From assembly GCA_038182865.1 (NCBI GenBank), contig CP116226.1, positions 744,001 to 808,000 of the forward strand: a stretch of DNA of 64,000 bases. Direction: 5' to 3'. Both the position numbers and the translations under genes were made by a program. Source of the DNA: Microbacterium enclense. Lineage in GTDB: Bacteria > Actinomycetota > Actinomycetes > Actinomycetales > Microbacteriaceae. Under the pieces are notes generated by a model that saw only the letters and a list, made by a program, of their open reading frames with translations, was not told where the DNA came from and ran no database searches. This document shows, piece by piece, positions 18,914-27,810 of the stretch. The number at the start of each line of letters is the position of its first letter. The stretch's first letter is position 1.

Positions 18914-20221
18914 ATGGATACACGCCCGCCGCTCGGCCGACGACTGACCATCAACACCATCGTGCGTCGCCACCAGATCGAGGCGACACGGGACACCTCC
19001 CTCTGGGAGGACGAGACCGAGCTTCACTCCGCTGCCCTCGTCGAGCGCTTCTCCGACGCGGTGCGCGGCGCCGTGCCCGACGCCTCCCTCACGTGGGCAC
19101 TGTCGTGGGGTGCGCTCACCGACGAGTCCCCGCGCTACCGCGACATTCGCCGCACGCTCGCCCGCCTGGCCGCCGAGCACGGCGACGACATCACGTTCGT
19201 TCCCGGCGGATTCTTCGCCAACCTCTACGGCACGCGCGACGAGGTCGCCCGCGACATCTCCGACGCGGTCGACCTGCTGCACACGCATTTCGACCGGCCG
19301 ACCACGGCGCTGGTGGCCGGGTTCCTCTCGGCCGCGAACATCGCGGGAGCCCGCGACCTCGGCATCCGGACCGTCCAGGGCAACATCTGGAGCCAGTTCG
19401 ACATCGATCTGCAAGACGGCGACGGCTCGCTCGCGTACCCCTATTACCCCTCGCGCAGCCACTTCCTCGTGCCCGGTCGCGGCGATGACCGCATCGACGC
19501 GGTGCAGCTCGACGGCTGGACGGTCGACCTCGTCGCCGCCCGCACCGCCGGCATGTCGTCGGAGTACAACTCCCGCCTCGGACTCGGCCCGATCGAGACC
19601 CTGCACCGCCTTCCCCGCGCGGACGCCCTGAGAGAACTGGATGCCACGAGCGAGGCCCACCTGAACGAGCGCAACGTCGCGCGCAACGGCCTCGGATGGC
19701 TGACGGTCAACTACGAGATCAGCGAGGTCGCCCGAGGTCTCGCGCACGACCCCACGACGCTGGACGCCTGGGCGGGCTGGCTCGGCGGTCTGCGCGAGCG
19801 GTGGAGCGATCTCGAGGTGGCGACGATCAGCCGCTTCGGGGACGAGTGGCGGGCCCACCACGCCGACAACGAAGACCTCGCCTACCTCCTGCAGCAGAGC
19901 GGCAGCGGCGTGCAGGCCTCGCGCGCGGGAGAGACCGTGACGTGGTTCATGTGCGCCGACTTCCGTCTCGGTGTCGTGCAGGTCGGCGACGCGGTCGAGG
20001 TGTTCGACTACACGTCCTACGCCGGTGCGTTCGCCGAGCCCACGGAGCGCGGAGACCGGCGGTGGAGCCTGCTCGGCGAGATCAACCAGAAGCAGACGCG
20101 TCCGCAGGACCGCCCGGTCGCCCTCGCGACCTTCCTCGCCCAGCATCCCTCCGTCGACGCCGCGCTGGATGCCCGGTGGGGCGACGCCCCCGAGCTGCGC
20201 GCTCTGCGAGACGCCGCGTGA
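18914..20221 (+). CDS. DUF3863-like protein of a glycan operon
   Basis: 435 residues, no signal peptide. The ATG has GGTGAGG four bases upstream. The first about 290 residues look like a (beta/alpha) catalytic domain of the polysaccharide-deacetylase kind: LTINTIVRRHQIEATRD, SWGALTDESPRYRDIRR, FVPGGFFANLYGTRDEV, and TVQGNIWSQFDID. The C-terminal about 140 residues are beta-rich. I recall DUF3863/DUF3864 proteins with this layout in glycan-use loci, but I cannot confirm the family without a search. Its TGA overlaps the GTG of the GH78 gene, so the two are coupled and probably act on the same glycan. No catalytic residue can be assigned. Confidence 0.6.
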   Translation: MDTRPPLGRRLTINTIVRRHQIEATRDTSLWEDETELHSAALVERFSDAVRGAVPDASLTWALSWGALTDESPRYRDIRRTLARLAAEHGDDITFVPGGFFANLYGTRDEVARDISDAVDLLHTHFDRPTTALVAGFLSAANIAGARDLGIRTVQGNIWSQFDIDLQDGDGSLAYPYYPSRSHFLVPGRGDDRIDAVQLDGWTVDLVAARTAGMSSEYNSRLGLGPIETLHRLPRADALRELDATSEAHLNERNVARNGLGWLTVNYEISEVARGLAHDPTTLDAWAGWLGGLRERWSDLEVATISRFGDEWRAHHADNEDLAYLLQQSGSGVQASRAGETVTWFMCADFRLGVVQVGDAVEVFDYTSYAGAFAEPTERGDRRWSLLGEINQKQTRPQDRPVALATFLAQHPSVDAALDARWGDAPELRALRDAA

Positions 20222-22725
20222 TCGCCGTCGGCGACCTCACCGTCGAACATGCCCTCGACCCGGTCGGGGTGTCTAGCGCGCCCCGATTCGGGTGGACCCT
20301 GCGCTCGGACGTCGACGGCGTGCGACAGCTGTCCTTCCGGGTGAGCGTGCGCGACGCCGTCGGCACGATCTGGCAGAGCGGTCCCGTCGAATCGGACCGG
20401 AGTGTCGACGTCGCGTACGACGGCCCGCCCCTCGCCTCGCTCCGCCGATACGCGTGGAGCGTCGTCGTCACGACGACCGCCGGCGACGCCGCCGCGACGG
20501 GGAGCTTCGTCACGGGCGTCCTCGACGACGAGTGGCGCGGCGCGGCCTCCATCGGCGGCGCCGAGGACGACGCGGCCGCGCCCCTGCTGCGGACGGAATT
20601 CGACGTGGATGCCGCCCCCGACGAGGCGTACCTCGTGGTCGGGGCCGGGGGTCTGGCCCGTGTCGAGCTCGACGGCACGCCCGCCGACGACAGCGTGCTC
20701 GGACCGGGCTTCACCGACTACGAGGTGAGCGCGCAGTACACCGTCATCGACGTCACGGACCGGCTGACGCCCGGCCGCCACGCGATCGGCGTCGAACTCG
20801 GCCGCGGCTTCTACGGCATGCGCGGACGCAACACGTGGAACTGGGAGACGGCGCCCTGGCACGCCGATCCCTCGACGCGCGTGCTGCTGCTCCTGCGCGA
20901 CAGCCGCGGCGAGCGCGTGGTCGTGAGCGACTCCGCGTGGCGCAGCACCGACGGGCCCACGCGCTTCGACGATCTGTATGCCGGCGAGGACTACGACGCC
21001 CGTCTCGAGCAACCGGGGTGGAGCACCGCGGGGTTCGACGACACCGGATGGGGCGTGGCCCGCGAGGTCGACGGGCCGCGCGGGCTCCCCGTCGTGCAGC
21101 GCCAGCCTCCGATCGTGGAGGGTGAGCTGCTCGAACCGACGCAGGTGTCGCCGCTCGGTGAGGACCGCTGGGTCGTGTCGTTCCCCCGCGTGATCGCGGG
21201 ATGGGTCGAGATCGAGGCCGAAGCCGACCCCGGCGCCGAGATCGAGCTGCGCTTCGGCGAGAGCCTCCGCGCCGACGGCACGCCGAACTCGGACGATGAG
21301 AAGGGGTACTTCGACGGCCGGTTCCAGACGGATCGCGTGACGCTCTCGGATCGACCACTGCGGTGGCATCCGCGATTCACCTGGCACGGGTTCCAGCACG
21401 TCGAGGTGCGAGCTCGAGAGCTGCCCACGCTACGTGCGCGCGTCGTGCACACGCGCGCCGCGCGCACGGGCCGCTTCGAGACGTCGTCGCCGATGCTGAA
21501 CACCCTGCACGAGCTCACGGTGCGCACGATCCTCAACAACCTGCACGGCATTCCGACCGACACCCCGAAGTACGAGAAGAACGGGTGGACGGGGGACGGC
21601 ATGGTCGGCGCCCGCATGATGCTGCTCAACCTCGACACGCACGAGCTGCTGGCCAAGTGGGTCGCCGACGTCGCGGCATCCCGGCACGGGGAGGGAGCGC
21701 CGGAGGTGATCGCCCCGCACGGCGGGTGGCGCATGGACTGGACGCCCGCGCCGACCTGGCATTCCGCGCTGCTGCTGGTGCCGTGGGACATCTATCGGCT
21801 GCGCGGCGACGCGCGCGTGCTCGCCGACGTCTGGCCCGACGCGCGCGACTACCTGCGGTTCGAGCTGAGCCGGGGCGTCGACGGTCTCTTCGACACGACC
21901 CTCGGCGACTGGGTGAGCCCCGAGACCGACCCGGGCGGCGGCAACGCCCCCGAGGACACCCGTGTTGCGGCCACCGCCTTCGTCGTCGCGATGTGCGACA
22001 CCGCGGCGGCGATGGCGCGGGTCCTCGGCGAGGATCCGGGCGAGTGGGAGCTCAGCGCCACACGCTCGCGCACCGCATTCCTCGCGGAGTTCTGGGATGC
22101 CGAGACCGCCGAGCTCCGCGGCCGGGGCGACGACGGCTACCGCCAGGCGCACACCGCGCTGGCCCTGGCCTTCGACATCCTCCCCGAGGCCGACCGCCGG
22201 CGCGCAGCCGACCGCCTCGCCGCCGACGTCGTCGAGCGCGGCCACCACCTGTCGACCGGGGCCCTGGCGACCAAGCACCTGCTGCCCCAGCTGACCCGCT
22301 TCGGGCACGCCGACGTCGCCGTCGGGGTCGCGCTGCAGACGACGTTCCCGAGCTGGGGCTTCTGGGTCGAGAACGGCGCGACCTCGCTCTGGGAGCACTG
22401 GAAGGAAGAATCGCGTTCGCGCGGACACTACTTCCTCGGCACGATCGAGGACTGGTTCTACGCCGACGTCGCCGGACTCGAGGCCGTCGCGCCGGGCTGG
22501 CGTGAGGCGCGCATCGCCCCGCAGGTGCTCGGGACCGCTCTGTCGTCGGCGTCCGCTGCCGTACGCACGCCGTACGGCGAGCTGTCGGTGCAGTGGCGCG
22601 TCGAGGACGGCGAGGTGGCGCTGTCGTGCGAGGTGCCGATCGGCGTGCGCGCCGAGATCGAGCTGCCGGGGCTCCGCCGCCGCATCGAGGCCGGGAGGCA
22701 CGAGGTGCGGGTGGCGCTGGGCTGA
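20218..22725 (+). CDS. Alpha-L-rhamnosidase-like glycoside hydrolase, family GH78
   Basis: 835 residues starting at a GTG that overlaps the upstream stop (GTGA). N-terminal beta-sandwich (about 1-140), a Bac_rhamnosid_N-like domain with GFTDYEVSAQYTVIDVTD and ELGRGFYGMRGRNTWNWETA, then a concanavalin-like domain. The (alpha/alpha)6 barrel begins near residue 440 with TDTPKYEKNGWTGDG (acidic residue about 457). The catalytic-base motif GATSLWEHWKE (Glu about 725) follows and SRGHYFLGTIEDWFY closes the barrel. These are the landmarks of GH78. It lacks a signal peptide and so acts on imported oligosaccharides. It probably releases terminal L-rhamnose, though other alpha-linked 6-deoxy or related sugars are possible. 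Confidence 0.88.
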   Translation: MIAVGDLTVEHALDPVGVSSAPRFGWTLRSDVDGVRQLSFRVSVRDAVGTIWQSGPVESDRSVDVAYDGPPLASLRRYAWSVVVTTTAGDAAATGSFVTGVLDDEWRGAASIGGAEDDAAAPLLRTEFDVDAAPDEAYLVVGAGGLARVELDGTPADDSVLGPGFTDYEVSAQYTVIDVTDRLTPGRHAIGVELGRGFYGMRGRNTWNWETAPWHADPSTRVLLLLRDSRGERVVVSDSAWRSTDGPTRFDDLYAGEDYDARLEQPGWSTAGFDDTGWGVAREVDGPRGLPVVQRQPPIVEGELLEPTQVSPLGEDRWVVSFPRVIAGWVEIEAEADPGAEIELRFGESLRADGTPNSDDEKGYFDGRFQTDRVTLSDRPLRWHPRFTWHGFQHVEVRARELPTLRARVVHTRAARTGRFETSSPMLNTLHELTVRTILNNLHGIPTDTPKYEKNGWTGDGMVGARMMLLNLDTHELLAKWVADVAASRHGEGAPEVIAPHGGWRMDWTPAPTWHSALLLVPWDIYRLRGDARVLADVWPDARDYLRFELSRGVDGLFDTTLGDWVSPETDPGGGNAPEDTRVAATAFVVAMCDTAAAMARVLGEDPGEWELSATRSRTAFLAEFWDAETAELRGRGDDGYRQAHTALALAFDILPEADRRRAADRLAADVVERGHHLSTGALATKHLLPQLTRFGHADVAVGVALQTTFPSWGFWVENGATSLWEHWKEESRSRGHYFLGTIEDWFYADVAGLEAVAPGWREARIAPQVLGTALSSASAAVRTPYGELSVQWRVEDGEVALSCEVPIGVRAEIELPGLRRRIEAGRHEVRVALG

Positions 22726-22830
22726 GAGCGGGGGCGCGGGGCCCTGGTGTTCACGACGAGGGCCGCGCGTGGGCCCGGAGCCACGCGGCGATGTCGTCCA
22801 ACGAGGGCGGGATCGCTCCCGCGACGCGCC

Positions 22831-22922
22831 GGCGCGACGGCGGGGCGGCGCGACGGCGGGGCGGCGGGGCATCGCGACGGCGGGACGGCGGGGCATCGCG
22901 ACGGCGCGACGGCGGTGCGGAG
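22831..22922. repeat. GC-only short tandem repeat
   Basis: Successive copies of CGCGACGGCGGGGCGGCG with variants containing GGGGCATCGCGACGG run through this segment between the convergent GH78 and SDR genes. Unit boundaries are irregular (about 17-25 bp). There is no gene or ribosome site in it. Confidence 0.6.
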
Positions 22923-22964
22923 CGGAGCACGGCGGGGCGGCGGCTCACCCATGAACGCGATTCA

Positions 22965-23017
22965 CGCGCATAAACACGGGGAGAGCGCGTTTATGCGCGC
23001 GAACAGCGTTTATGCGT
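22965..23017. repeat. CGTTTATGCG inverted/direct repeat cluster
   Basis: CGCGCATAAAC (22965-22975) is the exact reverse complement of GTTTATGCGCG (22989-22999), with a 13-base loop. A third copy, GTTTATGCG, follows at 23008-23016. The AT-rich words stand out in a GC-rich intergenic region. Position between convergent genes would allow a bidirectional terminator, but there is no T-tract and the third copy suggests a protein-binding or repeat-family element. Confidence 0.6.
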
Positions 23018-23078
23018 GGCTCGCGGCAGCGCGCGAGAGCGCAGCAACAGCAGCGCCAGCGCGCCCGCGCGGCTCACC

Positions 23079-23837
23079 TCACCAGGCCGAGTAGCCGCCG
23101 TCGATCAGCACGACCGAGCCGGTCATGTAAGACGCCGCGTCCGACGCGAGGAACGCGACGAGAGAACCGATCTCTTCCGGAGCGCCGAGGCGGCCCATCG
23201 GGGTGCGGCGCACCCAGTCGTCCCACCAGTCGCTCGGAACCCCCTCCTTGGTCAGCTCGGTGCCGACGTAGCCGGGGGCGACGGCGTTGACGCGGATGCC
23301 CTGTTCGGCGAACTCGATCGCGAGCGACTTCACGGCGAGGTGCACGGCCCCCTTCGAGGCGTTGTACGCGGCCTGACGCTGCGGGGCGTTGGCGAGTTCA
23401 CCCGACATCGAGCCGATCGCCACGATCGAGCCGCCGCGCTCCTGCATGTGGCGCGCGGCCTCGCGGGCGCACCAGAACGTCCCCGTCGCATTGACGGCGA
23501 GCACCCGATCCCAGGTCTCGCGCTCGAGCTCCAGCGAGGGCTGGTGGTTGGCGATGCCGGCCGAGGTGACGAGGATGTCGACCGAACCGAGACGCGCCGC
23601 GACGTCGGCGAAGACGCGCTCGACCTCCGCGGCATCCGTGACGTCGAGATGCACATACGACACGCGCCCGCCCTCGAACGATGCCGCGGCCGCGGTACCG
23701 GCCTCATCGAGCACGTCCGCGATCACGACGGTCGCGCCGAACTCCTCGAGAGCGGTGACCACCGCGAGTCCGATGCCGCGGGAGCCTCCCGTGACCACCG
23801 CCACCCGATCGGTGAGTTCCAGCCGTTGTCGGTACAT
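23079..23837 (-). CDS. SDR family oxidoreductase (sugar/polyol dehydrogenase-like)
   Basis: 252 residues. The start at 23837 has AGGAGG seven bases upstream; longer frames read through the operator region and are rejected. TGGSRGIG (about residue 15), LDVTDAAEVERVF, the Ser of IGSMSG (about 144), and YNASK (about 157-161) define a classical SDR. VVIADVLDEAG after beta-2 suggests NAD(H). The LIDGGYSAW ending resembles gluconate and polyol dehydrogenases. It is transcribed divergently from the RpiR-type regulator with box B between them, so it probably belongs to the same regulon and oxidises a released sugar or polyol. Confidence 0.88.
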   Translation of the reverse strand: MYRQRLELTDRVAVVTGGSRGIGLAVVTALEEFGATVVIADVLDEAGTAAAASFEGGRVSYVHLDVTDAAEVERVFADVAARLGSVDILVTSAGIANHQPSLELERETWDRVLAVNATGTFWCAREAARHMQERGGSIVAIGSMSGELANAPQRQAAYNASKGAVHLAVKSLAIEFAEQGIRVNAVAPGYVGTELTKEGVPSDWWDDWVRRTPMGRLGAPEEIGSLVAFLASDAASYMTGSVVLIDGGYSAW

Positions 23838-23889
23838 CGTCGTCCTCCTGTGCGCTCGCGCTGTGCGGGCGAGCCCGCATCGGCTAAGA

Positions 23890-23904
23890 TGTAGCCATAC
23901 TACA
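23890..23904. promoter_or_regulatory. Operator box B in front of the RpiR-type regulator
   Basis: TGTAGCCATACTACA, identical to box A. It overlaps the last base of a -10-like TAAGAT (23885-23890) and ends 15 bases before the regulator ATG, whose ribosome site GGAAGGAG follows directly. The position implies autoregulation and possibly control of the divergent SDR gene 53 bases away. Confidence 0.8.
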
Positions 23905-23919
23905 TGGAAGGAGCTCGCG

Positions 23920-24825
23920 ATGACCCTCGACGTCGAGCAGGCCAGCGAAGAGTCCACCGACACACTTCTCGAGCGCATCACCCGTCAGCTGCCGCATCTG
24001 CGCCGCTCCGAACAGCGCGTCGCCGCGATCGTCCTCGACAATCCGGTGGGCGCCGCGCAGTACACGATGGCGGGTCTCGCCGAAGCCGCCGAGGTCAGCG
24101 AACCCACCGTCATGCGCTTCTGCGGCTCGGTCGGGTGCGAGGGCTTCCAGGACTTCAAGATCCAGCTGGCGCAGACCCTGGCCCTCGGCCTTCCGGTCAC
24201 CCACTCGACCATCACCTCGTCCGACTCGTCGGGCGACGTGGCCGAGAAGATCTTCGACCACACCATCTCCAGCCTCGACCGCGCGCGCCGCACACTCGCC
24301 CCCGCCGCCGTCGAGCGCGCGATCGAAGCGATCCTGGATGCCAGCGACATCCTCTTCATCGGCTTCGGCGCCAGCGGCATCATCGCGCAGGACGCGCAGC
24401 AGAAGTTCCCGCTCTTCGGCGTGCCCTGCCAGGCGCCGGAGGACTTCCACCAGCAGTTCATCGCCGCCACGATGTCGGGGCCGCGCAGCGTCACCGTGGC
24501 GATCTCGAACACCGGGCACACCGAGCAGACGCTTACGGTCGCCCACGCCGCCCACAAGGCCGGCGGAACGGTGATCTCGCTGACCGGCCGCGTCAGCCCC
24601 CTGTCGGAGATGGCCGATATTCCCCTGGTCGTGCGGACATTCGAAGACACCGACGTCTACACCCCGTCGACGAGCCGTCTCGCCGGCCTCGTCGTCATCG
24701 ACATCCTCGCAACCGGCGTCGCCCTGCGCCGCTCCCCCGAGCACACAGCGGCCGTGCGCCGCATGAAGAGCGAGCTCGCCGCGATGCGTCACGCCGAGAA
24801 CGACACCCCCGAGGGCGACGCGTGA
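23920..24825 (+). CDS. MurR/RpiR family transcriptional regulator
   Basis: 301 residues. The N-terminal RpiR helix-turn-helix domain (about 20-95) reads LPHLRRSEQRVAAIVLDNP, TMAGLAEAAEVSEPTVMRFC, and SVGCEGFQDFKIQLAQ. A SIS sugar-phosphate-binding domain (about 130-260) has DILFIGFGASGIIAQDAQQKF and VAISNTGHTEQTLTVA. Family members sense phosphorylated sugars and bind 5-5-5 inverted repeats; HexR binds a TGTAG/CTACA-type site. The same type of box is upstream of this gene and of most sugar genes here, so it is the best candidate for the local regulator. GTGA overlap couples it to the dehydrogenase that follows. Confidence 0.92.
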   Translation: MTLDVEQASEESTDTLLERITRQLPHLRRSEQRVAAIVLDNPVGAAQYTMAGLAEAAEVSEPTVMRFCGSVGCEGFQDFKIQLAQTLALGLPVTHSTITSSDSSGDVAEKIFDHTISSLDRARRTLAPAAVERAIEAILDASDILFIGFGASGIIAQDAQQKFPLFGVPCQAPEDFHQQFIAATMSGPRSVTVAISNTGHTEQTLTVAHAAHKAGGTVISLTGRVSPLSEMADIPLVVRTFEDTDVYTPSTSRLAGLVVIDILATGVALRRSPEHTAAVRRMKSELAAMRHAENDTPEGDA

Positions 24826-25784
24826 CCGGGGTCGTGCTGGTCACCTCCCGCTCGTTCGGGTCGGGCGAGTACGACCCCGAGACGGTCCTCGCCGAGGCCG
24901 GTTACCGCGTCGTGCGCGCCGGTTCGTCGCACGACCTGGCCGAGCTGGCGCCGCTTCTCGCCGAGGCCGACGGGTGGATCGCCGGCACCGGCCCGGTCAC
25001 CGCCGCGCATCTCGATCTGGCCCCGCGACTCCGCGGCATCGCGCGGTACGGCGTGGGCGTCGACAGCGTCGACCTGGCCGCCGCCGCGGCGCGCGGCATC
25101 CCGGTCACGAACACCCCGGGAGCGAACTCCGCCGCGGTGGCCGAGCACACGCTCGCCCTGCTGCTGACGGCACTGCGCGGAATTCCCGCCGCCGACCGTC
25201 GGGTGCGCGCGGGTGACTGGTCGGGAAAGCCGGCCCGTGAGCTGTCGGCCCTGACGGTCGGAGTGGTCGGTCTCGGCCGGATCGGACGCCTCGTGACCGA
25301 GCGACTGCGCGCCTTCGGCGCGACCGTTCTCGGTGCCGACCCCTGGGTCGACGCCCGCGATCCGCTCTTCGAGACCGTGGAACGCGCAGACACCGAGACC
25401 CTCTCGACCCGCTGCGATGTCGTGACACTACATGCGCCAGGGGGTCGACAGGTCATCGATGAGCGCTGGCTCGCCGCCGCCGACCGCCCGGTGCTGCTCG
25501 TGAACACCGCCCGCGCCGACCTCGTCGACGAGGATGCCGTGGCGCGCGCGGCCCGCCGCGGCCGCGTCGCGGCGTACGCCGCCGACACGCTGGCCATCGA
25601 GAACGTGGGCGAGGCCGCTTCGCCGCTTCTCGCCGACGATCTCGCCGATCGCGTGATCATCACCGCGCACCTCGGCGCCCAGACGCGCGAGGGCGTCGAC
25701 GGGATGGGCCGCATGGCCACCACCGACATGGTCGCGCTGCTGCGCGGCGAGGCCCCCGCACACCCGGTCGCGATCCCCGCATGA
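24822..25784 (+). CDS. D-isomer-specific 2-hydroxyacid dehydrogenase family protein
   Basis: 320 residues from a GTG overlapping the regulator stop. NAD-binding GVVGLGRIGRLVTERL (about residue 146), the catalytic Arg in NTARADLVDE (about 230), and the catalytic His in IITAHLGAQTREGV (about 282) fit the phosphoglycerate/glyoxylate dehydrogenase family. The acidic partner lies in the ADTLAIEN region. Expected reaction: interconversion of a 2-keto acid and 2-hydroxy acid with NAD(H). Placed between a sugar-phosphate sensor and a lactonase-like enzyme, it probably handles a sugar acid. Confidence 0.85.
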   Translation: MTGVVLVTSRSFGSGEYDPETVLAEAGYRVVRAGSSHDLAELAPLLAEADGWIAGTGPVTAAHLDLAPRLRGIARYGVGVDSVDLAAAAARGIPVTNTPGANSAAVAEHTLALLLTALRGIPAADRRVRAGDWSGKPARELSALTVGVVGLGRIGRLVTERLRAFGATVLGADPWVDARDPLFETVERADTETLSTRCDVVTLHAPGGRQVIDERWLAAADRPVLLVNTARADLVDEDAVARAARRGRVAAYAADTLAIENVGEAASPLLADDLADRVIITAHLGAQTREGVDGMGRMATTDMVALLRGEAPAHPVAIPA

Positions 25785-26710
25785 CCGGCCACGTCCGGAC
25801 GGTCACCGGCGACGTCGCCCCGGATTCACTCGGAAACGTCGACTACCACGAGCACCTGTTCCAGGTGTCACCGCTCCTCCCGGGCGACGATCTCGACGAC
25901 GAAGCGGCCAGCACGGAAGAGACCCGGCAGTTCGCGGCATCCGGATTCCGAACTCTCGTGGATGCCACGCCCCTCGGCCTCGGCCGTCGCCCGGCGGCCG
26001 CGCGCCGCATCGCGGAGGCGACCGGGGTGACGGTCGTGCTGACCACCGGGCTGCATCGGCGCGAGCACTACGGCGAGGGCCATCCCCTCTTATCCGCCGA
26101 CGTCGAGGCGCTCGCGGCGGCCTTCGAAGACGATCTGGAGCGCGGCGCCGCCGAACCGGGCGAGCCCCGTGACCCCGCGGTGCGCGCAGGCGTCCTCAAG
26201 GCCGGGATGGGCTATTGGCGACTGGATGCCATCGCCGCCCGCTCCATCGAGGCCATCGGTCGCGCGCACCAGGCCACGGGCGCCCCGGTGATGGTCCACC
26301 TCGAGCACGGGACGGCGGCGTTCGAGGCGCTCGAGGCCCTCGGGGCCGTGGGCGTGCGACCGGATCGCGTGGCGCTGGCGCACATCGACCGCAACCCCGA
26401 CCCTGTCCTGCACGCCGAGCTCGCGGCGACGGGCGCGTTCCTCGGCTACGACGGTCCGGCCCGGGCGCGCGAGCACCCCGACGCCGTCGTGCTGTCGTGC
26501 CTGATCGCCACCGCCGCGGCCGGAGGAACGGACCGCATCCTGCTCGGCGGCGACGTGGCCCGCCGTACTCGCTACATCGCCTACGGCGGCATGCCCGGGC
26601 TGCGGTACCTCGGGGACCGTTTCGTGCCGCGCCTGCGCCGAGAGGGCGGCGACGATCTCGCCGACGCCGTGCTCCGCCGCAACCCCGCCGCCTGGTTGAC
26701 CTGGCGCTGA
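25781..26710 (+). CDS. Phosphotriesterase-family metal hydrolase (lactonase-like)
   Basis: 309 residues, ATG overlapping the upstream stop by four bases. All metal-centre elements of the family are visible: HxH in YHEHLF (about residues 22-24), the bridging Lys in VLKAGMG (about 140), His in VHLEHG (about 172), His in LAHIDRNPD (about 199) and the catalytic Asp in LGGDVARR (about 256). Relatives in sugar loci are often sugar-lactonases rather than organophosphate hydrolases. Beside a hydroxyacid dehydrogenase, opening of a sugar lactone is the likeliest job (inference). Confidence 0.85.
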   Translation: MTGHVRTVTGDVAPDSLGNVDYHEHLFQVSPLLPGDDLDDEAASTEETRQFAASGFRTLVDATPLGLGRRPAAARRIAEATGVTVVLTTGLHRREHYGEGHPLLSADVEALAAAFEDDLERGAAEPGEPRDPAVRAGVLKAGMGYWRLDAIAARSIEAIGRAHQATGAPVMVHLEHGTAAFEALEALGAVGVRPDRVALAHIDRNPDPVLHAELAATGAFLGYDGPARAREHPDAVVLSCLIATAAAGGTDRILLGGDVARRTRYIAYGGMPGLRYLGDRFVPRLRREGGDDLADAVLRRNPAAWLTWR

Positions 26711-26784
26711 GCCGCGGCGCCGCGCGCCAGCCGGGGGCGCCGCGGGGGCGCGAGCGTCGAGCACGCGCGGGGCAGGGCCGCCGC

Positions 26785-27045
26785 GCGCGCCGGGGCGCGG
26801 GGGGAGGAGATCTGGCGGGCGGAGGAGGAGGGAGCGCTCCCCCGCCCTCCGCTCGACTTCTTTCCTCCGCTCAGCCCAGGCGGGCCGGGACGAGGACCGA
26901 GCGCCGACGCACGGCGAAGGATGCCCGGCTGCCGGCCCCGGCATGAACGCGCGCGCCGGGGCGCGGGGCGAGGGGCGAGGAGATCCGGCGAGCGGAGGAG
27001 GAGGGAGCGCTCACACGCCCTCCGCTCGACATATCTCCTCCGCTC
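26785..27045. repeat. Imperfect direct repeat pair of about 90 bp in the sugar-operon intergenic region
   Basis: Copy 1 (26785-26872) and copy 2 (26951-27045) share GCGCGCCGGGGCGCGGGG, GGAGGAGGAGGGAGCGCTC, CCCTCCGCTCGAC and TCCTCCGCTC in the same order. Each copy folds: GCGGAGGAGGAGGG with CCCTCCGC and again with CCTCCGC. The 497-bp gap between the lactonase-like gene and the isomerase gene holds this pair, boxes E and F, and no gene. Confidence 0.7.
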
Positions 27046-27078
27046 GCCCCCCCGATCCGGCCCGCGCACCGCGCGAGA

Positions 27079-27093
27079 AGTAGCTGGACTACG
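27079..27093. promoter_or_regulatory. Operator box E
   Basis: AGTAGCTGGACTACG keeps GTAG-N4-ACTAC. It lies 73 bases (centre to centre) upstream of box F, which is close to seven helical turns, so the two could support a DNA loop. Confidence 0.7.
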
Positions 27094-27129
27094 CGCAGAC
27101 TCGCGGAAGCGCGGTCGAAACCGCCGGGA

Positions 27130-27166
27130 TTGTCGAAACGTGCCCGGATTCTGTAGTGTTACTACT
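27130..27166 (+). promoter_or_regulatory. Operator box F with overlapping promoter
   Basis: TGTAGTGTTACTACT at 27152-27166 keeps the core exactly and ends 42 bases before the isomerase ATG. A -35-like TTGTCG (27130-27135) and a -10-like TAGTGT (27154-27159) with an 18-base spacer place the -10 inside the operator. The box is the best evidence; the promoter hexamers are only approximate. Confidence 0.65.
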
Positions 27167-27207
27167 CACGACGACGCACCCCGGTCGTCGGCGAAGGGAA
27201 CGACTTC

Positions 27208-27810
27208 ATGTGCGCCGCTGCACGACTGGCCGAACCGGCCCGGATGACCGTCGATTTCGCCCGGGGCCTCCTCGACGGAGGTTCGGAGCGTTACGAGAAG
27301 CACTTGCCCGACCTCGCCGGTGTCTACCGCGACGACGCGGCCTACGCCGAGGCGGTCTCCCGCGACACCGGGGAGCCGGTGTACTGGGTCGAGAGCAGCA
27401 CCCCCGAGACGGGCCGAGGCGCCCTCACGATCGGGCTCAGCGTGCTGCAACCCGGACGCATCGGCGACGAGTTCGCGATGACACGTGGGCACCTGCACGC
27501 GCAGTCGGAGTTCGCCGAGCTCTACTACGGCGTCGCCGGGTCCGGCGTCATGCTGCTGGAGTCGATCGACGGAGACTCCCGCGCCCTCCCGATCTCATCC
27601 GGGGTGGTCGTGCACGTCCCCGGCGGCTGGATCCATCGCAGCGTCAACGTCGGCGACGACACGCTCGTCACGCTCTTCACCTATGCGACCGAGGCGGGCC
27701 AGGACTACGGCATCATCGCCGATGCCGGCGGGATGAAACAGCTGGTCGTCGCCGACGGCGATGCCTGGACGACCCGGCCGAACCCCGATCACGGAGGCTA
27801 CCGTGGCTGA
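27208..27810 (+). CDS. Cupin-type glucose-6-phosphate isomerase family protein
   Basis: 200 residues. Cupin metal ligands appear in TRGHLHAQSEFAELYYG (two His, one Glu, about residues 92-104), with a fourth His in VPGGWIHRSVN (about 138). This is the pattern of the archaeal/actinobacterial GPI cupin family (cPGI), unrelated to classical Pgi. It interconverts aldose and ketose phosphates using Fe, Zn or Mn. AAGGGA lies about nine bases upstream of the ATG; Met13 is an alternative start without a ribosome site. As first gene of the six-gene operon behind boxes E/F it probably isomerises the pathway sugar phosphate rather than serving glycolysis. Confidence 0.82.
   Translation: MCAAARLAEPARMTVDFARGLLDGGSERYEKHLPDLAGVYRDDAAYAEAVSRDTGEPVYWVESSTPETGRGALTIGLSVLQPGRIGDEFAMTRGHLHAQSEFAELYYGVAGSGVMLLESIDGDSRALPISSGVVVHVPGGWIHRSVNVGDDTLVTLFTYATEAGQDYGIIADAGGMKQLVVADGDAWTTRPNPDHGGYRG

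Noticed and set aside
23838..23981. N-terminal extension of the SDR at 23079 up to 23981
   Set aside because: It would cross operator box B and the regulator's start; AGGAGG precedes the ATG at 23837.
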